Assembly (NCBI RefSeq): GCF_029433445.1
Contig: NZ_JAQTIC010000010.1
Location: 1 to 46,750, forward strand
Source: Lactobacillus sp. ESL0701
GTDB taxonomy: Bacteria > Bacillota > Bacilli > Lactobacillales > Lactobacillaceae
DNA length: 46,750 nucleotides
Reading direction: 5' to 3'
This document shows positions 1 through 8,133 of this stretch, piece by piece. The position numbers and the translations under genes were made by a program. Numbering within the stretch: the stretch's first letter is position 1; each line of letters opens with the position of its first letter. Under the pieces are notes generated by a model. That model worked only from the letters and a program-made list of their open reading frames with translations. It made no database searches and was not told the origin of the DNA.

Positions 1-155
1 TCAAGAACTTTTTTCTGACCCGCTCCTGAAGAAGTTTTCAACTCCCTCAGCAGCGTTTATTATCTTACTAAACCTTCCTGCTCTTGTCAAGCTCTTTTGC
101 TTAGTTTCTTTCGCCGCCTTGCTCTCAAGCCTTTCGCTCTCTTGCCCGACGACAG
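1..155 (-). promoter_or_regulatory. Structured 5' leader, possible T-box riboswitch (runs off left edge)
   Basis: Downstream of a good minus-strand promoter (162-190) the presumed transcript has no convincing coding frame but has strong secondary structure. Positions 26-50 form an 11-bp stem with two G-U pairs closed by a GAA loop. Minus-strand segments GACAAG, AGGAAG and TTTAGTAA (about 64-90) recall the conserved 5' part of T-box leaders. In related lactobacilli, as I recall, alaS follows the DEAD-box helicase gene, so an alaS T-box would fit here. The specifier loop and the T-box sequence proper would lie outside the window, so identity is unproven. An alternative is an unrelated structured leader. 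Confidence 0.35.
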
Positions 156-161
156 TTATTA

Positions 162-190
162 ATACTACCAACTTGTCTCCTCTTTTGCAA
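162..190 (-). promoter_or_regulatory. Sigma-A-type promoter of the left-edge leader
   Basis: On the minus strand TTGCAA (185-190) is followed after exactly 17 bases by TAGTAT (162-167). The start point would be near 155. It lies just past the terminator of the TetR-like gene, so it begins a new transcription unit that leaves the window. Confidence 0.5.
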
Positions 191-201
191 GCTTTTTTTG
201 C

Positions 202-230
202 AAAAAAATAGAATGTTATTTCTAACATTC
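202..230 (-). terminator. Rho-independent terminator after the TetR-like gene
   Basis: Positions 211-230 form a perfect 8-bp stem (GAATGTTA / TAACATTC) with a GAAA loop. A U-rich tract follows on the minus strand (202-209). It lies 10 bases past the stop codon of the regulator gene. A 75-codon open frame that would begin inside this hairpin is therefore unlikely to be a gene. Confidence 0.7.
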
Positions 231-240
231 CCTAAAAAGC

Positions 241-753
241 CTAATTCTTCAACGGTTTTTCAATGTGAGATAATAGCAAATTAATGCACTGATAAATATC
301 TCTTATGTCGGTTTTGCACTCATGAATGACCCAATTATAGATAATTGCATAGACACCATTAGCAACTAAATCAATTTGTCTAACCGAAAAAGCACCCCGC
401 GGCCGCATGTAATTTTCAATGGCAATTGCAAATTCCTTGCGCAAAGCAATATAAAAATTTCTAGGGTCTTTACTAATTAGTAGCAAATTATAATAGAAAA
501 TGTGATTTTCTTTAATTTGCGTGAGCATGCGATAAAACATTCGGTTCATTGTCTCACCATTAAAACTACGCAAAGTTCTTTGTACTTGTAAAACAACCAC
601 CGACACAAACATACTCGACATGTTACTGTAATGATTGTAAAACATCCCCCTGTCAATCTGCGCCTTTTGACAAAATTCCGTTACAGTGTATTTGTCACAT
701 ATCTTCTTGCTCAAGTCCCGCTTAAGAATCTTCTCAGAGTATGGTATAGCCAT
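241..753 (-). CDS. TetR/AcrR-like transcriptional regulator
   Basis: A 170-residue protein. Residues 1-60 look like a TetR-type DNA-binding domain: a predicted helix-turn-helix around YTVTEFCQKAQIDRGMFYNHY, ending in the family's typical GxFYxHY-like recognition helix (here GMFYNHY). The C-terminal ligand-binding half is divergent and I cannot name an effector. The ATG at 753 is preceded by AGGAG at good spacing. The gene lies between the helicase and the left-edge leader with its own terminator, so it appears monocistronic. No adjacent efflux pump is visible to suggest a target; autoregulation is only an inference. Residue composition is typical of the family and nothing suggests truncation. 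Confidence 0.75.
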   Translation of the reverse strand: MAIPYSEKILKRDLSKKICDKYTVTEFCQKAQIDRGMFYNHYSNMSSMFVSVVVLQVQRTLRSFNGETMNRMFYRMLTQIKENHIFYYNLLLISKDPRNFYIALRKEFAIAIENYMRPRGAFSVRQIDLVANGVYAIIYNWVIHECKTDIRDIYQCINLLLSHIEKPLKN

Positions 754-879
754 GTTCTAATTCTCCTATTAAATTTATTGTAATCAATATATCAATAAAA
801 GCGCTAACATGCAATAAATTATATTTAAATATACTTCCCTCAAGTACTGTTACAGCAAAATATTGTTCTATACAAATTA

Positions 880-912
880 AAAAAGCAAAGCTGCATTACA
901 ACTTTGCTTTTT
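880..912 (-). terminator. Terminator of the nrnA-cshB end of the operon
   Basis: AAAAAGCAAAG (880-890) pairs with CTTTGCTTTTT (902-912). It is A-rich on one side and T-rich on the other, so it could work in both directions. It sits directly after the helicase stop codon (916-918, minus strand). Confidence 0.75.
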
Positions 913-915
913 TAT

Positions 916-2277
916 TTAACGACCATTTTCACGACGCTGCTTACGTTGGCGTTTAGCCTTGCGAACTTCATGACGCTGCTCAATTTTTCGCTTCTGCGCC
1001 TTATCCTTTTGGATAGCTTGCTTAATCTTCTTCTTATAGCCAGGCTTGCGCTTTTTCTTGGCTTTTTTGACCAAACCATTTAACTTATTATCAATCTTAT
1101 GGTTGGCAGCATTACGATCTGTACGGCGGTGATAATGTTTACGCGGCACCAATTCACCATTTTTAATTTCAACAAAATCAAAATGGACGCCCATTTTTTC
1201 TAATCCAGCGATTCGATTCATTTCTTCTTCACGAATTAAAGTAACAGCATGCCCAGACAAACCGTTACGACCAGTCCGCCCAATTCGGTGAACAACAAAA
1301 TCCAAATCACGCGGAATTTCGTAGTTAATAACTAGACTAACACCATCAATATCAAGTCCACGTGCTGCCAAATCAGTGGCAACCACATACTGAAATTGTC
1401 CAGCTTCCACTTCCCGCAATGCACGTTTACGCTCGCGTTCAGTGATCCCACCGTGAATCTTGGCTACTTTTAAGCCTTCAGATTGCAAATATTCAGTTAG
1501 TTCATCAACTTTTTGCTTAGTATTAGCAAAGACAACTGCCAAATATGGCTGACCCATTGTCAATAATTGGTACAAAATCTTTTTGCGATTTTTAGAACCA
1601 ACATCTAACAAGTCATTCTTAATTGTTCCGGAAATAACAGTTGGATTATCAATTACAATTTGCTCAGGCTTAGCCATATATTTACGCAAAAAGTTGCTTA
1701 ATTGTACTGGAATCGTTGCTGAAAAAGCCGCAAACAGCAGCTCCTTCGGCATTCTCTGGGCAATGAAATCAATATCGTTTAAAAAGCCCATATCTAAGGT
1801 CATATCAGCTTCATCGATAATGAAGTCTTTAACATAATCCAAAAACAGCAGCTTCTTTTGAACAAAATCGTGCAGCCGCCCCGGCGTGGCGATTACTAAT
1901 TGCGGCTTATTGCTGGTAATCTTCTTTAATTGCCGTTCACGATCTGTTCCACCAGCTAAATGAGCAATCGAAATATTCAGCCCTGAAGCATCCCGCAGTT
2001 GTCTTGCAACTTGATAAAGCTGTTCGGATAGTTCGCGGCTCGGCGCTGTAATTACTGCTTGCGTGTATGCCAATTCTGGATCAATGTCATTCAATACAGG
2101 TACTAAAAACGCATGCGTCTTTCCCGATCCAGTAACAGCCTGGACAACCGCATTCTTATGCTCTAATAAAACAGGAATAACTTCTTCCTGAACCTTAGTT
2201 GGCTGCGTAAAATTAATCTTGCTCAAGCCAGCTTGCAATTCTGGCTTGAGTTTAGCGTCTTTAAAAATATTATTCAT
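916..2277 (-). CDS. cshB: DEAD-box ATP-dependent RNA helicase (CshB-like)
   Basis: A 453-residue cytoplasmic RNA helicase that would remodel RNA, for example in ribosome assembly, mRNA decay or cold growth. Motifs appear in order: Q motif (FTQPTKVQ, about residue 23), motif I (AVTGSGKT, about 47), PSRELSEQ, TPGR, motif II DEAD, motif III SAT, ATDLAARGLDI, and motif VI HRIGRTGR. The last roughly 80 residues are very rich in Lys and Arg, typical of an RNA-binding tail in CshB-type proteins. The start overlaps the end of nrnA by 8 bases, implying translational coupling. The choice of CshB over CshA or CshC rests on length, basic tail and the nrnA neighbour; the helicase call itself is secure. 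Confidence 0.9.
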   Translation of the reverse strand: MNNIFKDAKLKPELQAGLSKINFTQPTKVQEEVIPVLLEHKNAVVQAVTGSGKTHAFLVPVLNDIDPELAYTQAVITAPSRELSEQLYQVARQLRDASGLNISIAHLAGGTDRERQLKKITSNKPQLVIATPGRLHDFVQKKLLFLDYVKDFIIDEADMTLDMGFLNDIDFIAQRMPKELLFAAFSATIPVQLSNFLRKYMAKPEQIVIDNPTVISGTIKNDLLDVGSKNRKKILYQLLTMGQPYLAVVFANTKQKVDELTEYLQSEGLKVAKIHGGITERERKRALREVEAGQFQYVVATDLAARGLDIDGVSLVINYEIPRDLDFVVHRIGRTGRNGLSGHAVTLIREEEMNRIAGLEKMGVHFDFVEIKNGELVPRKHYHRRTDRNAANHKIDNKLNGLVKKAKKKRKPGYKKKIKQAIQKDKAQKRKIEQRHEVRKAKRQRKQRRENGR

Positions 2278-3226
2278 GTGTTTTTTGATATTCCTTAGTT
2301 ACTTGTACCAATTCCGCAAAAATTTGCTTAACTTCAGCTAAATCTTGAGCATTGGCGCCACTGGCTAAAGCATGACCACCACCATCATGCTTAGCTGCTA
2401 ATTCATTAATGACTGGACCCTTTGAACGGTAGTGAACACGATAGGTGCCATCAGGCTTTTCGACAAAAACATTCCAAGCAATGATGTCCTTAATTCGTCC
2501 TGGTGTTGAAACCGTGCACGAGGCTTGGCTAAAATCAACGCCCAACTTATCAAGAGCTTCCTGCGTTAAAACTGCATAAGCAGCACCGCTAGGGTCAACT
2601 TTCATATAATCGAGTACTTCTGCCTGCAATTTTGCCTGCACAAATGTGACATCACTCATATTACGGGCAATTTCAGTAATATTAATTCCCGTAGCCGCCA
2701 ATTTGGCAACAACGTTAAACGTATGCGCTGTGGTTTCGGGATACATGAATCGACCTGTATCGCCAACTATCCCCGCATATAACGGATAAGCAGCCTCAGC
2801 TGGCATCGGCAAATTTTCTGCCGCTAAAAAGTCCGCGATAATCTGCGAAGCAGCTGGTGCCTCATCATCAACATAACTCATATCAGCATACGGTTCAACA
2901 TCTGGGTGGTGATCAATTTTAATTAAAAAATCCCCTTGATCGTATAACTTATTGGCGATCCGTGCCGTATTAGCAGTATCCGTTGTAATAACCAGTGCGC
3001 CTTGATAATCTGCTTTAGTTACCGGATCCATCTTGTTAATCCAAGCAAGATCTCCCTCATCATTTTCACCAGCACATAAAATGCGTTTGTCAGGAAAGTG
3101 CAACTTTAATGACCGCGCTAACCCAGCCTGTGAACCTAAGGCATCTGGGTCTGGGCTAGTATGACGGTGCAAAATAATTGTCGAATATTGTTCGATTTTT
3201 TGATATATTTCCGCAAAAGTGCTCAT
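2270..3226 (-). CDS. nrnA: Bifunctional oligoribonuclease / pAp phosphatase NrnA (DHH family)
   Basis: A 318-residue DHH/DHHA1 phosphoesterase. It would degrade 2-5-nt nanoRNAs and dephosphorylate 3'-phosphoadenosine 5'-phosphate. Visible motifs are DPDALGS near residue 24, TTDTAN, the signature DHHPD, and the C-terminal DHHA1 glycine motif HDGGGHALASGA. The frame extends 19 codons further upstream, but the ATG at 3226 has AAGGAG 5-6 bases before it and begins with the family-like MSTFAEIYQKI, so it is preferred. It lies 53 bases after dinB and overlaps the helicase by 8 bases. Confidence 0.9.
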   Translation of the reverse strand: MSTFAEIYQKIEQYSTIILHRHTSPDPDALGSQAGLARSLKLHFPDKRILCAGENDEGDLAWINKMDPVTKADYQGALVITTDTANTARIANKLYDQGDFLIKIDHHPDVEPYADMSYVDDEAPAASQIIADFLAAENLPMPAEAAYPLYAGIVGDTGRFMYPETTAHTFNVVAKLAATGINITEIARNMSDVTFVQAKLQAEVLDYMKVDPSGAAYAVLTQEALDKLGVDFSQASCTVSTPGRIKDIIAWNVFVEKPDGTYRVHYRSKGPVINELAAKHDGGGHALASGANAQDLAEVKQIFAELVQVTKEYQKTHE

Positions 3227-3279
3227 AATTACTCCTTCATCTATTAATTGTTTATCCTTTAGTTTACCAGAAAAGTCAC

Positions 3280-4416
3280 TCAATCTGAAAATAAGTCTAA
3301 GTTGACATCTTCAAAATCAGCTTCTGAAAAATCGGTTGCCGTCACTCCCAAGAGGCGAATACCATTACTGAGAAAGTTATTCGCCAGCGGCTCAAACAAT
3401 TCGCGGGCTGCTTGATAAATCTCCGTTGCATTACGCGTTGCATGCGGCAATTTGCGCCGTTTGGTCACAGTCACAAAATCATTATTGCGAATTTTTAAGA
3501 CAATCGTATTGGCAAAAAAGTTACGTTCCTGCAGCTTTTCTTCCAAACTAGCAGCATAACTTCGAATATTAGTCAGTGCTGTCTGTTCATCAAAAACGCA
3601 CGGCTCATAAGTGCGCTCAATGCCAATCGACTTGCGATTATGTTCATCATCAGGAACAACCCGTGACAAGTCAACCCCGTTAGCGTGCTCGGCCATCAAA
3701 TAGCCCATCCGGTTAAAATGCTTAATCAATTCGCGCACATGAATCTGTTGCAGTCCCTTGCCAGTATAGATTCCCATTTGATGAAGACGTTCCTGCGTTC
3801 TGGGACCTATGCCATGAAAGTCCTCAATTTTTTGTCTTGCTAAAAAAGCCTTTGCTTCTAGAGGCAAAATTACTGTCCGCCCGAATGGTTTAGCATATTC
3901 TGAACCCATTTTTGCCAAAAATTTATTATAAGTGACACCAAAAGAACAATTCAGTCCTTCTTCCTTACGAATTCGCATCTGTAAATCAATTGCCAGTTGG
4001 ACAGCCGAAGTTGAACCCAACTTATTCTCAGTTACGTCCAAATAAGCTTCATCAAGTGCAATCGACTGCACCGAATCTGTAATCTCGTGCATCATTTCGT
4101 GAATTGCTGCCGAAACAGCGCGATATTTAGTAAAATCTGGTCGCAAAAAGACCAATTTATCTGTTGGCACTAGCCTGATTGCCTTAATTGACGGCATTGC
4201 TGAATGCACACCGTACTTACGAGCGACATAATTTGCCGTCGCCACGACACCATGACCATGATTTTTTCGGGCATCTTGACCAATAATCAGTGCCTTATTT
4301 TTCAGTTCTGGATGATCGCGCATTTCTACTGAAGCATAAAAGGCATCCATATCAATATGAATAATGCGCCTGTGGGTATCATTAAGCGGCAGCAGATCAT
4401 CACTTGGGCTAGTCAT
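3280..4416 (-). CDS. dinB: DNA polymerase IV (Y-family translesion polymerase)
   Basis: A 378-residue error-prone polymerase that bypasses damaged bases. The palm motif HIDMDAFYASVE (about residues 19-30) carries the first catalytic Asp, and ALDEAYLDVT carries the second acidic pair. A helix-hairpin-helix thumb region and the little-finger domain follow (LLGVTATDFS near the end). I use the ATG at 4416, whose codon overlaps the zwf stop by 8 bases. The longer frame into zwf lacks family-like sequence. No strong Shine-Dalgarno precedes this ATG, so coupling to zwf is likely. No LexA-type operator was seen. Confidence 0.92.
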   Translation of the reverse strand: MTSPSDDLLPLNDTHRRIIHIDMDAFYASVEMRDHPELKNKALIIGQDARKNHGHGVVATANYVARKYGVHSAMPSIKAIRLVPTDKLVFLRPDFTKYRAVSAAIHEMMHEITDSVQSIALDEAYLDVTENKLGSTSAVQLAIDLQMRIRKEEGLNCSFGVTYNKFLAKMGSEYAKPFGRTVILPLEAKAFLARQKIEDFHGIGPRTQERLHQMGIYTGKGLQQIHVRELIKHFNRMGYLMAEHANGVDLSRVVPDDEHNRKSIGIERTYEPCVFDEQTALTNIRSYAASLEEKLQERNFFANTIVLKIRNNDFVTVTKRRKLPHATRNATEIYQAARELFEPLANNFLSNGIRLLGVTATDFSEADFEDVNLDLFSD

Positions 4417-5857
4417 AAATCCAGTGTTCTGTTGTAGAATCAAAAATTTGGTCTGCCGCTTTTGGTCCCATACGATAAGGTAAATATTCCACGGGCTTTT
4501 TGCCAGCTTGATCATCCTGATGCCAGGCATCTTCAATCAAATCAATAAATTTCCAGTAATTCTTCAATTCACTCCAATGAGTAAAATTGGTTGAGTCATT
4601 AACAAAAACATCGTGCAATAAGCGCTCATAGCCGTCCGGCACTTGGGCTAGTTCAGACTTAGCAAAAGTATAATCTAAGTTTTCACGGCGAATACCACTT
4701 GTTGAAATTTTCTTACCATTAATTGTAATAAAAATTTCCATTTGCGGGTCAATCACAATGGTAATGTTGTTGGAGTGTGCTTGACCATAAGGATTAGCCA
4801 TGTGCTTTAAGACAATATCAATGCGGCTTTCCTTTTCCCTAAATTCTTTCCCTGTTCTAAAATAAATCGGCACACCAGCAACAGGTCCCTTTTCGAATTT
4901 AATTTGTCCAGCTGCGTATGTTTCTGTCGTCGAGTCTTCGGCTACATTCGGTTCTTGCTTATAACCAAAGGTCGTGTCACTGCCGAGATATTGTCCGCGA
5001 ACAAAGTGCTGGTCAATTTCCGTCTTAGTCGGCATTACCAGACTATCAAGCAGTTCTTGTTTAGCTTGGTGGATGCTCTTTGCAGTCAAATCAGCAGGCT
5101 GCGGCATTGCCAGCAACGTAATAATTTGAAAAATATGATTCTGCACCATATCGCGCAAGGCCCCAGAAGTTTCATAATAGCCGCCGCGGGCTTCAACACC
5201 GAGCCGTTCTGCTAAAGTAACCTGAATATTCTTAACATTGGCACTATTCCAGACATTTTTAATCAGCGGATTGGTAAACCGTAACGGCAGAATATTCTGC
5301 ACCATTTCCTTACCTAAGTAATGATCAATTCGAAAAATATCGTCTTCAGCAAAAGAGGCAGTAATCTGCTTATTCAACTTTTCAGCAGAGGCAAGGTCAC
5401 GCCCAAATGGCTTCTCAACAACTATTCTATTAAAGCCTGTACTTGTCAGATGTTGGTCATTAATGTGCGTTGCAATCGTACCAAAGAAGCGCGGCGCCAT
5501 TGCCATGTAAAAGATTCGATTGCCTTGTGCACTATAACGATCATCAAGTTCTTGCGCTAATTCTTTAAGTGCTTGATAATGTTCAACATTTGTCACGTCA
5601 TGGGACTGATAGTAAAAGTGACTGGCAAAATTTTGGATATCATTTTCGCTGACTTCTTTGTGGGTTTCATGAATTGCATCGCTAACTTGCTCGCGCAAAT
5701 ATTCGTGGGTCCATGGTCGCCGCGCTGTACCAATAACTGCAAAATTATCATGAATTAGACCTTGCTCGTATAAATTAAACAAAGCCGGATACAATTTACG
5801 ATGGGCCAGGTCGCCGCTGCCGCCAAAAATAATCATTACAACTGGAATATTGTTCAT
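4409..5857 (-). CDS. zwf: Glucose-6-phosphate 1-dehydrogenase
   Basis: A 482-residue enzyme oxidising glucose-6-phosphate to 6-phosphogluconolactone with NADP+, the entry to the oxidative pentose phosphate route. The N-terminal Rossmann motif FGGSGDLAHRKLYPAL and the active-site signature RIDHYLGKEMVQN are intact, and length is normal. The ATG at 5857 is preceded by AGGAAAGG. A perfect 12-bp palindrome (AAGGGTACCCTT, 5858-5869) lies between ribosome site and start, and an imperfect palindrome centred on ACTTAAGT lies at about 5880-5890; either could be an operator or chance. It heads the zwf-dinB-nrnA-cshB series. Confidence 0.95.
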   Translation of the reverse strand: MNNIPVVMIIFGGSGDLAHRKLYPALFNLYEQGLIHDNFAVIGTARRPWTHEYLREQVSDAIHETHKEVSENDIQNFASHFYYQSHDVTNVEHYQALKELAQELDDRYSAQGNRIFYMAMAPRFFGTIATHINDQHLTSTGFNRIVVEKPFGRDLASAEKLNKQITASFAEDDIFRIDHYLGKEMVQNILPLRFTNPLIKNVWNSANVKNIQVTLAERLGVEARGGYYETSGALRDMVQNHIFQIITLLAMPQPADLTAKSIHQAKQELLDSLVMPTKTEIDQHFVRGQYLGSDTTFGYKQEPNVAEDSTTETYAAGQIKFEKGPVAGVPIYFRTGKEFREKESRIDIVLKHMANPYGQAHSNNITIVIDPQMEIFITINGKKISTSGIRRENLDYTFAKSELAQVPDGYERLLHDVFVNDSTNFTHWSELKNYWKFIDLIEDAWHQDDQAGKKPVEYLPYRMGPKAADQIFDSTTEHWIYD

Positions 5858-5966
5858 AAGGGTACCCTTTCCTAAAATTAAACTTAAGTTAATTCCATTT
5901 TATACTATTTTGCATCCAAACATTAGTTTTTAGCCAAGCAGAGTGATAATTTTTTAGAGCAAAATA

Positions 5967-5988
5967 AAAAGCGTCAACTGACGCTTTT
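5967..5988 (-). terminator. Terminator after yajC
   Basis: AAAAGCGTC / GACGCTTTT stem with an AACT loop, followed on the minus strand by TTTTTATTTT. It lies 12 bases past the yajC stop and separates the mutS-yajC unit from zwf. Confidence 0.75.
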
Positions 5989-5999
5989 ATTTAGATCTT

Positions 6000-6419
6000 T
6001 TATTTTTCAGTAGAATCATCGCTTGACTTTGGCTCTGCTTCATCAGACTTATCAGCAGGTTCTGCTGGCTTTTCTTCCTTTGCAGGTTCTTCTTCAGCTG
6101 GCTTATCAGTAACATTAGCTTCTGCTGGCAAAATTTGTTGAACAGCCATCCGGCTAAAAGTCAGATAAATACCATCAGCATCAACAACAACCGTCTTGTC
6201 ATTAGTATCGACAGAATCAATCTTGGCATGCAAACCGTCAATTAAAATAACGTTGTCGCCCTTCTTTAATTGATTCATCATTTCCATTTTCTTTTGTTGT
6301 TGCTTCTTTTGCGGCTTAATCATTGTAAAGTACATGAAAGCAATTAAAACAATAAAGATAATAATCATCACAAAGCTGTTACTGCCATTACCCGCAGCAG
6401 CTAAAAATAAAGTATTCAC
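6000..6419 (-). CDS. yajC: Preprotein translocase accessory subunit YajC
   Basis: A 139-residue single-pass membrane protein of the Sec-associated YajC family. One hydrophobic segment (about residues 16-34) is followed by the conserved MIKPQKKQQQKKMEMMNQL and the small beta domain GDNVILIDGLHAKI. The C-terminal 35 residues are an acidic Pro-Ala-Glu-rich tail (PAEEEPAKEEKPAEPADKSD), longer than the minimal family member. The start codon is GTG at 6419 with GAGGTG upstream. It lies 67 bases after ruvB and is probably read with it. Confidence 0.92.
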   Translation of the reverse strand: MNTLFLAAAGNGSNSFVMIIIFIVLIAFMYFTMIKPQKKQQQKKMEMMNQLKKGDNVILIDGLHAKIDSVDTNDKTVVVDADGIYLTFSRMAVQQILPAEANVTDKPAEEEPAKEEKPAEPADKSDEAEPKSSDDSTEK

Positions 6420-6486
6420 TTTTACACCTCATAAATTCAAAAATATATTAGCTTCTTAATTATACATAAATTCATCGGCATTTGCA

Positions 6487-7500
6487 CTACTCATTAGGAA
6501 TCGGTAAGCCTAACTGCAAATATGCCTTCTCGGTTACCATGCGCCCGCGCGGTGTCATTAAAATAAAGCCTCGCTGCAGCAGATATGGCTCATATAACGA
6601 TTCGATTGTTTCTACATCTTCACCACTATTAGCCGCTAGCGTCCGCACGCCGACTGGACCACCATGATAATTTTCAATCATTACCCGTAAAATCTTGCGG
6701 TCAGTCTGATCTAACCCCTCATCATCAACTTGCAGCTGCTTAAGTGAACTAGCAGTTGTCGCAAAGGAAATCACCTGTTCGCCCTTTACTTCCGCAAAAT
6801 CACGCACCCGTCTAAGCAGCCGATTAGCTACTCGCGGCGTACCACGCGACCTACGCGCTAATTCATGAGCAGCTTCTGGTGCAATCTCAATCTGAAACAC
6901 ATTGCTTGAGCGCTGAATAATCTGCTCTAATTCATCAACTTGGTAATACTGTAAATGTTCAACAATCCCAAAGCGATCACGCAAGGGCGCCGACAATTGC
7001 CCAGCTAAAGTCGTTGCACCAACCAAGGTAAATGGTGGCAGCGGCACATGGACCGCGTGGGTTGTTTGACCCTCGCCAATCACAATGTCGATGTAATAAT
7101 CTTCCATTGCTGAATAGAGTACTTCCTCAATCGGCTTGGCCAAGCGGTGGATTTCATCAATAAATAAAACATCCCCCGGATTAAGATCAGTCAATAACGC
7201 CACCAAATCGCCAGCTTTTTCAATTGCTGGACCACTGGTACTCTTTAAATTAACACCCAATTCATTTGCAATTACAAACGCCAAAGTCGTTTTTCCGAGG
7301 CCCGGCGGTCCGTAGAGTAGAACATGATCAAGTGCTTCATCACGCTGTTTAGCAGCTTTAATATAAACTGCTAGCTCTTTTTTAACCCGCTTTTGCCCCA
7401 AATAATCGTCTAAGTGCTGTGGTCTTAGCGAAAATTCAGTCTGCTGCTCATTTAATCCCTGACTCTCACCAGAAACAATTGAATCATCATTATCTGTCAC
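6487..7500 (-). CDS. ruvB: Holliday junction branch-migration ATPase RuvB
   Basis: A 337-residue AAA+ motor that drives branch migration with RuvA. Walker A is GPPGLGKTT, Walker B is FIDEIHR, the sensor region is [18 protein letters not shown], and the winged-helix end includes [10 protein letters not shown]. Two GTG codons are possible starts. The Shine-Dalgarno AAGGA (7511-7515) is only 1 base from the outer GTG (7509) but 10 bases from the GTG at 7500, so the inner one is chosen (protein begins [12 protein letters not shown]). It lies 45 bases after ruvA. Confidence 0.95.
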   Translation of the reverse strand: MTDNDDSIVSGESQGLNEQQTEFSLRPQHLDDYLGQKRVKKELAVYIKAAKQRDEALDHVLLYGPPGLGKTTLAFVIANELGVNLKSTSGPAIEKAGDLVALLTDLNPGDVLFIDEIHRLAKPIEEVLYSAMEDYYIDIVIGEGQTTHAVHVPLPPFTLVGATTLAGQLSAPLRDRFGIVEHLQYYQVDELEQIIQRSSNVFQIEIAPEAAHELARRSRGTPRVANRLLRRVRDFAEVKGEQVISFATTASSLKQLQVDDEGLDQTDRKILRVMIENYHGGPVGVRTLAANSGEDVETIESLYEPYLLQRGFILMTPRGRMVTEKAYLQLGLPIPNE

Positions 7501-7545
7501 CAGTTTCACTTCCTTTGAACACGTTACTTTTTATTATAACAAGAA

Positions 7546-8130
7546 CTACTTCTTTAAGAGAAGGGCTAGACCCTTTTTTATATACTGGTCAGCAGTTGTC
7601 GCATCTTCCTTAGCTAATTTAGGTGCCACTCGGTCAACTTCCTTTTGGGTATAGCCAAGAGCAAGCAGTGCTAGCAAGGCATCATTAAGTTCCGGGGTGA
7701 TTTCTTGATCGGCAATCTTATCCACCCGCTGCACAAAATCACCAAGCTTACCTTTTAAGTCAAGTACAATCTGTGACGCGGTCTTTTTGCCAACGCCGGG
7801 AAAGCGGGTCAAATACTTAACTTCGCCCTGCTCAATAGCTTCGGCTAGCGAATTACTATCTTCAGCTGCCATGATTGCAAGTGCCGACTTGGGACCAATA
7901 CCGCTGACACTAAGCAATTTTAAAAACAGTTCCTTATCTTCTTCACTTTGAAAACCATATAAGGTAATACCCGTGTCACGAACTACCTGCTCAATATAAA
8001 CTTCAGCCTGTTCATCTTGCTGATAAGCAAATGGGGTGGGACTATAAATCTTATAGCCCACACCATTAACATCAAGCACAACATAATTAGGCATAATCTT
8101 GGTAATAATGCCCTTTAAATATTCATACAT
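7546..8130 (-). CDS. ruvA: Holliday junction-binding protein RuvA
   Basis: A 194-residue protein that binds four-way junctions and loads RuvB. It has an N-terminal OB fold ([15 protein letters not shown]), two helix-hairpin-helix motifs ([14 protein letters not shown] and [20 protein letters not shown]) and a C-terminal RuvB-contact domain ([14 protein letters not shown]). Length is normal. It starts 3 bases after the mutL stop, so it is in the mutSL-ruvAB operon. The ATG at 8130 has AAGGAT upstream. Confidence 0.95.
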   Translation of the reverse strand: MYEYLKGIITKIMPNYVVLDVNGVGYKIYSPTPFAYQQDEQAEVYIEQVVRDTGITLYGFQSEEDKELFLKLLSVSGIGPKSALAIMAAEDSNSLAEAIEQGEVKYLTRFPGVGKKTASQIVLDLKGKLGDFVQRVDKIADQEITPELNDALLALLALGYTQKEVDRVAPKLAKEDATTADQYIKKGLALLLKK

Positions 8131-8133
8131 TAA

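Noticed and set aside
1..228. 75-codon minus-strand open frame at the left edge
   Set aside because: Its start lies inside the terminator hairpin of the TetR-like gene, a good promoter lies within the frame, and the sequence behaves as a structured leader. The composition is unlike neighbouring genes.
5858..5869. Perfect palindrome AAGGGTACCCTT before zwf as an operator
   Set aside because: It overlaps the ribosome site, and a 12-base palindrome may be chance; no regulator or second copy supports it.
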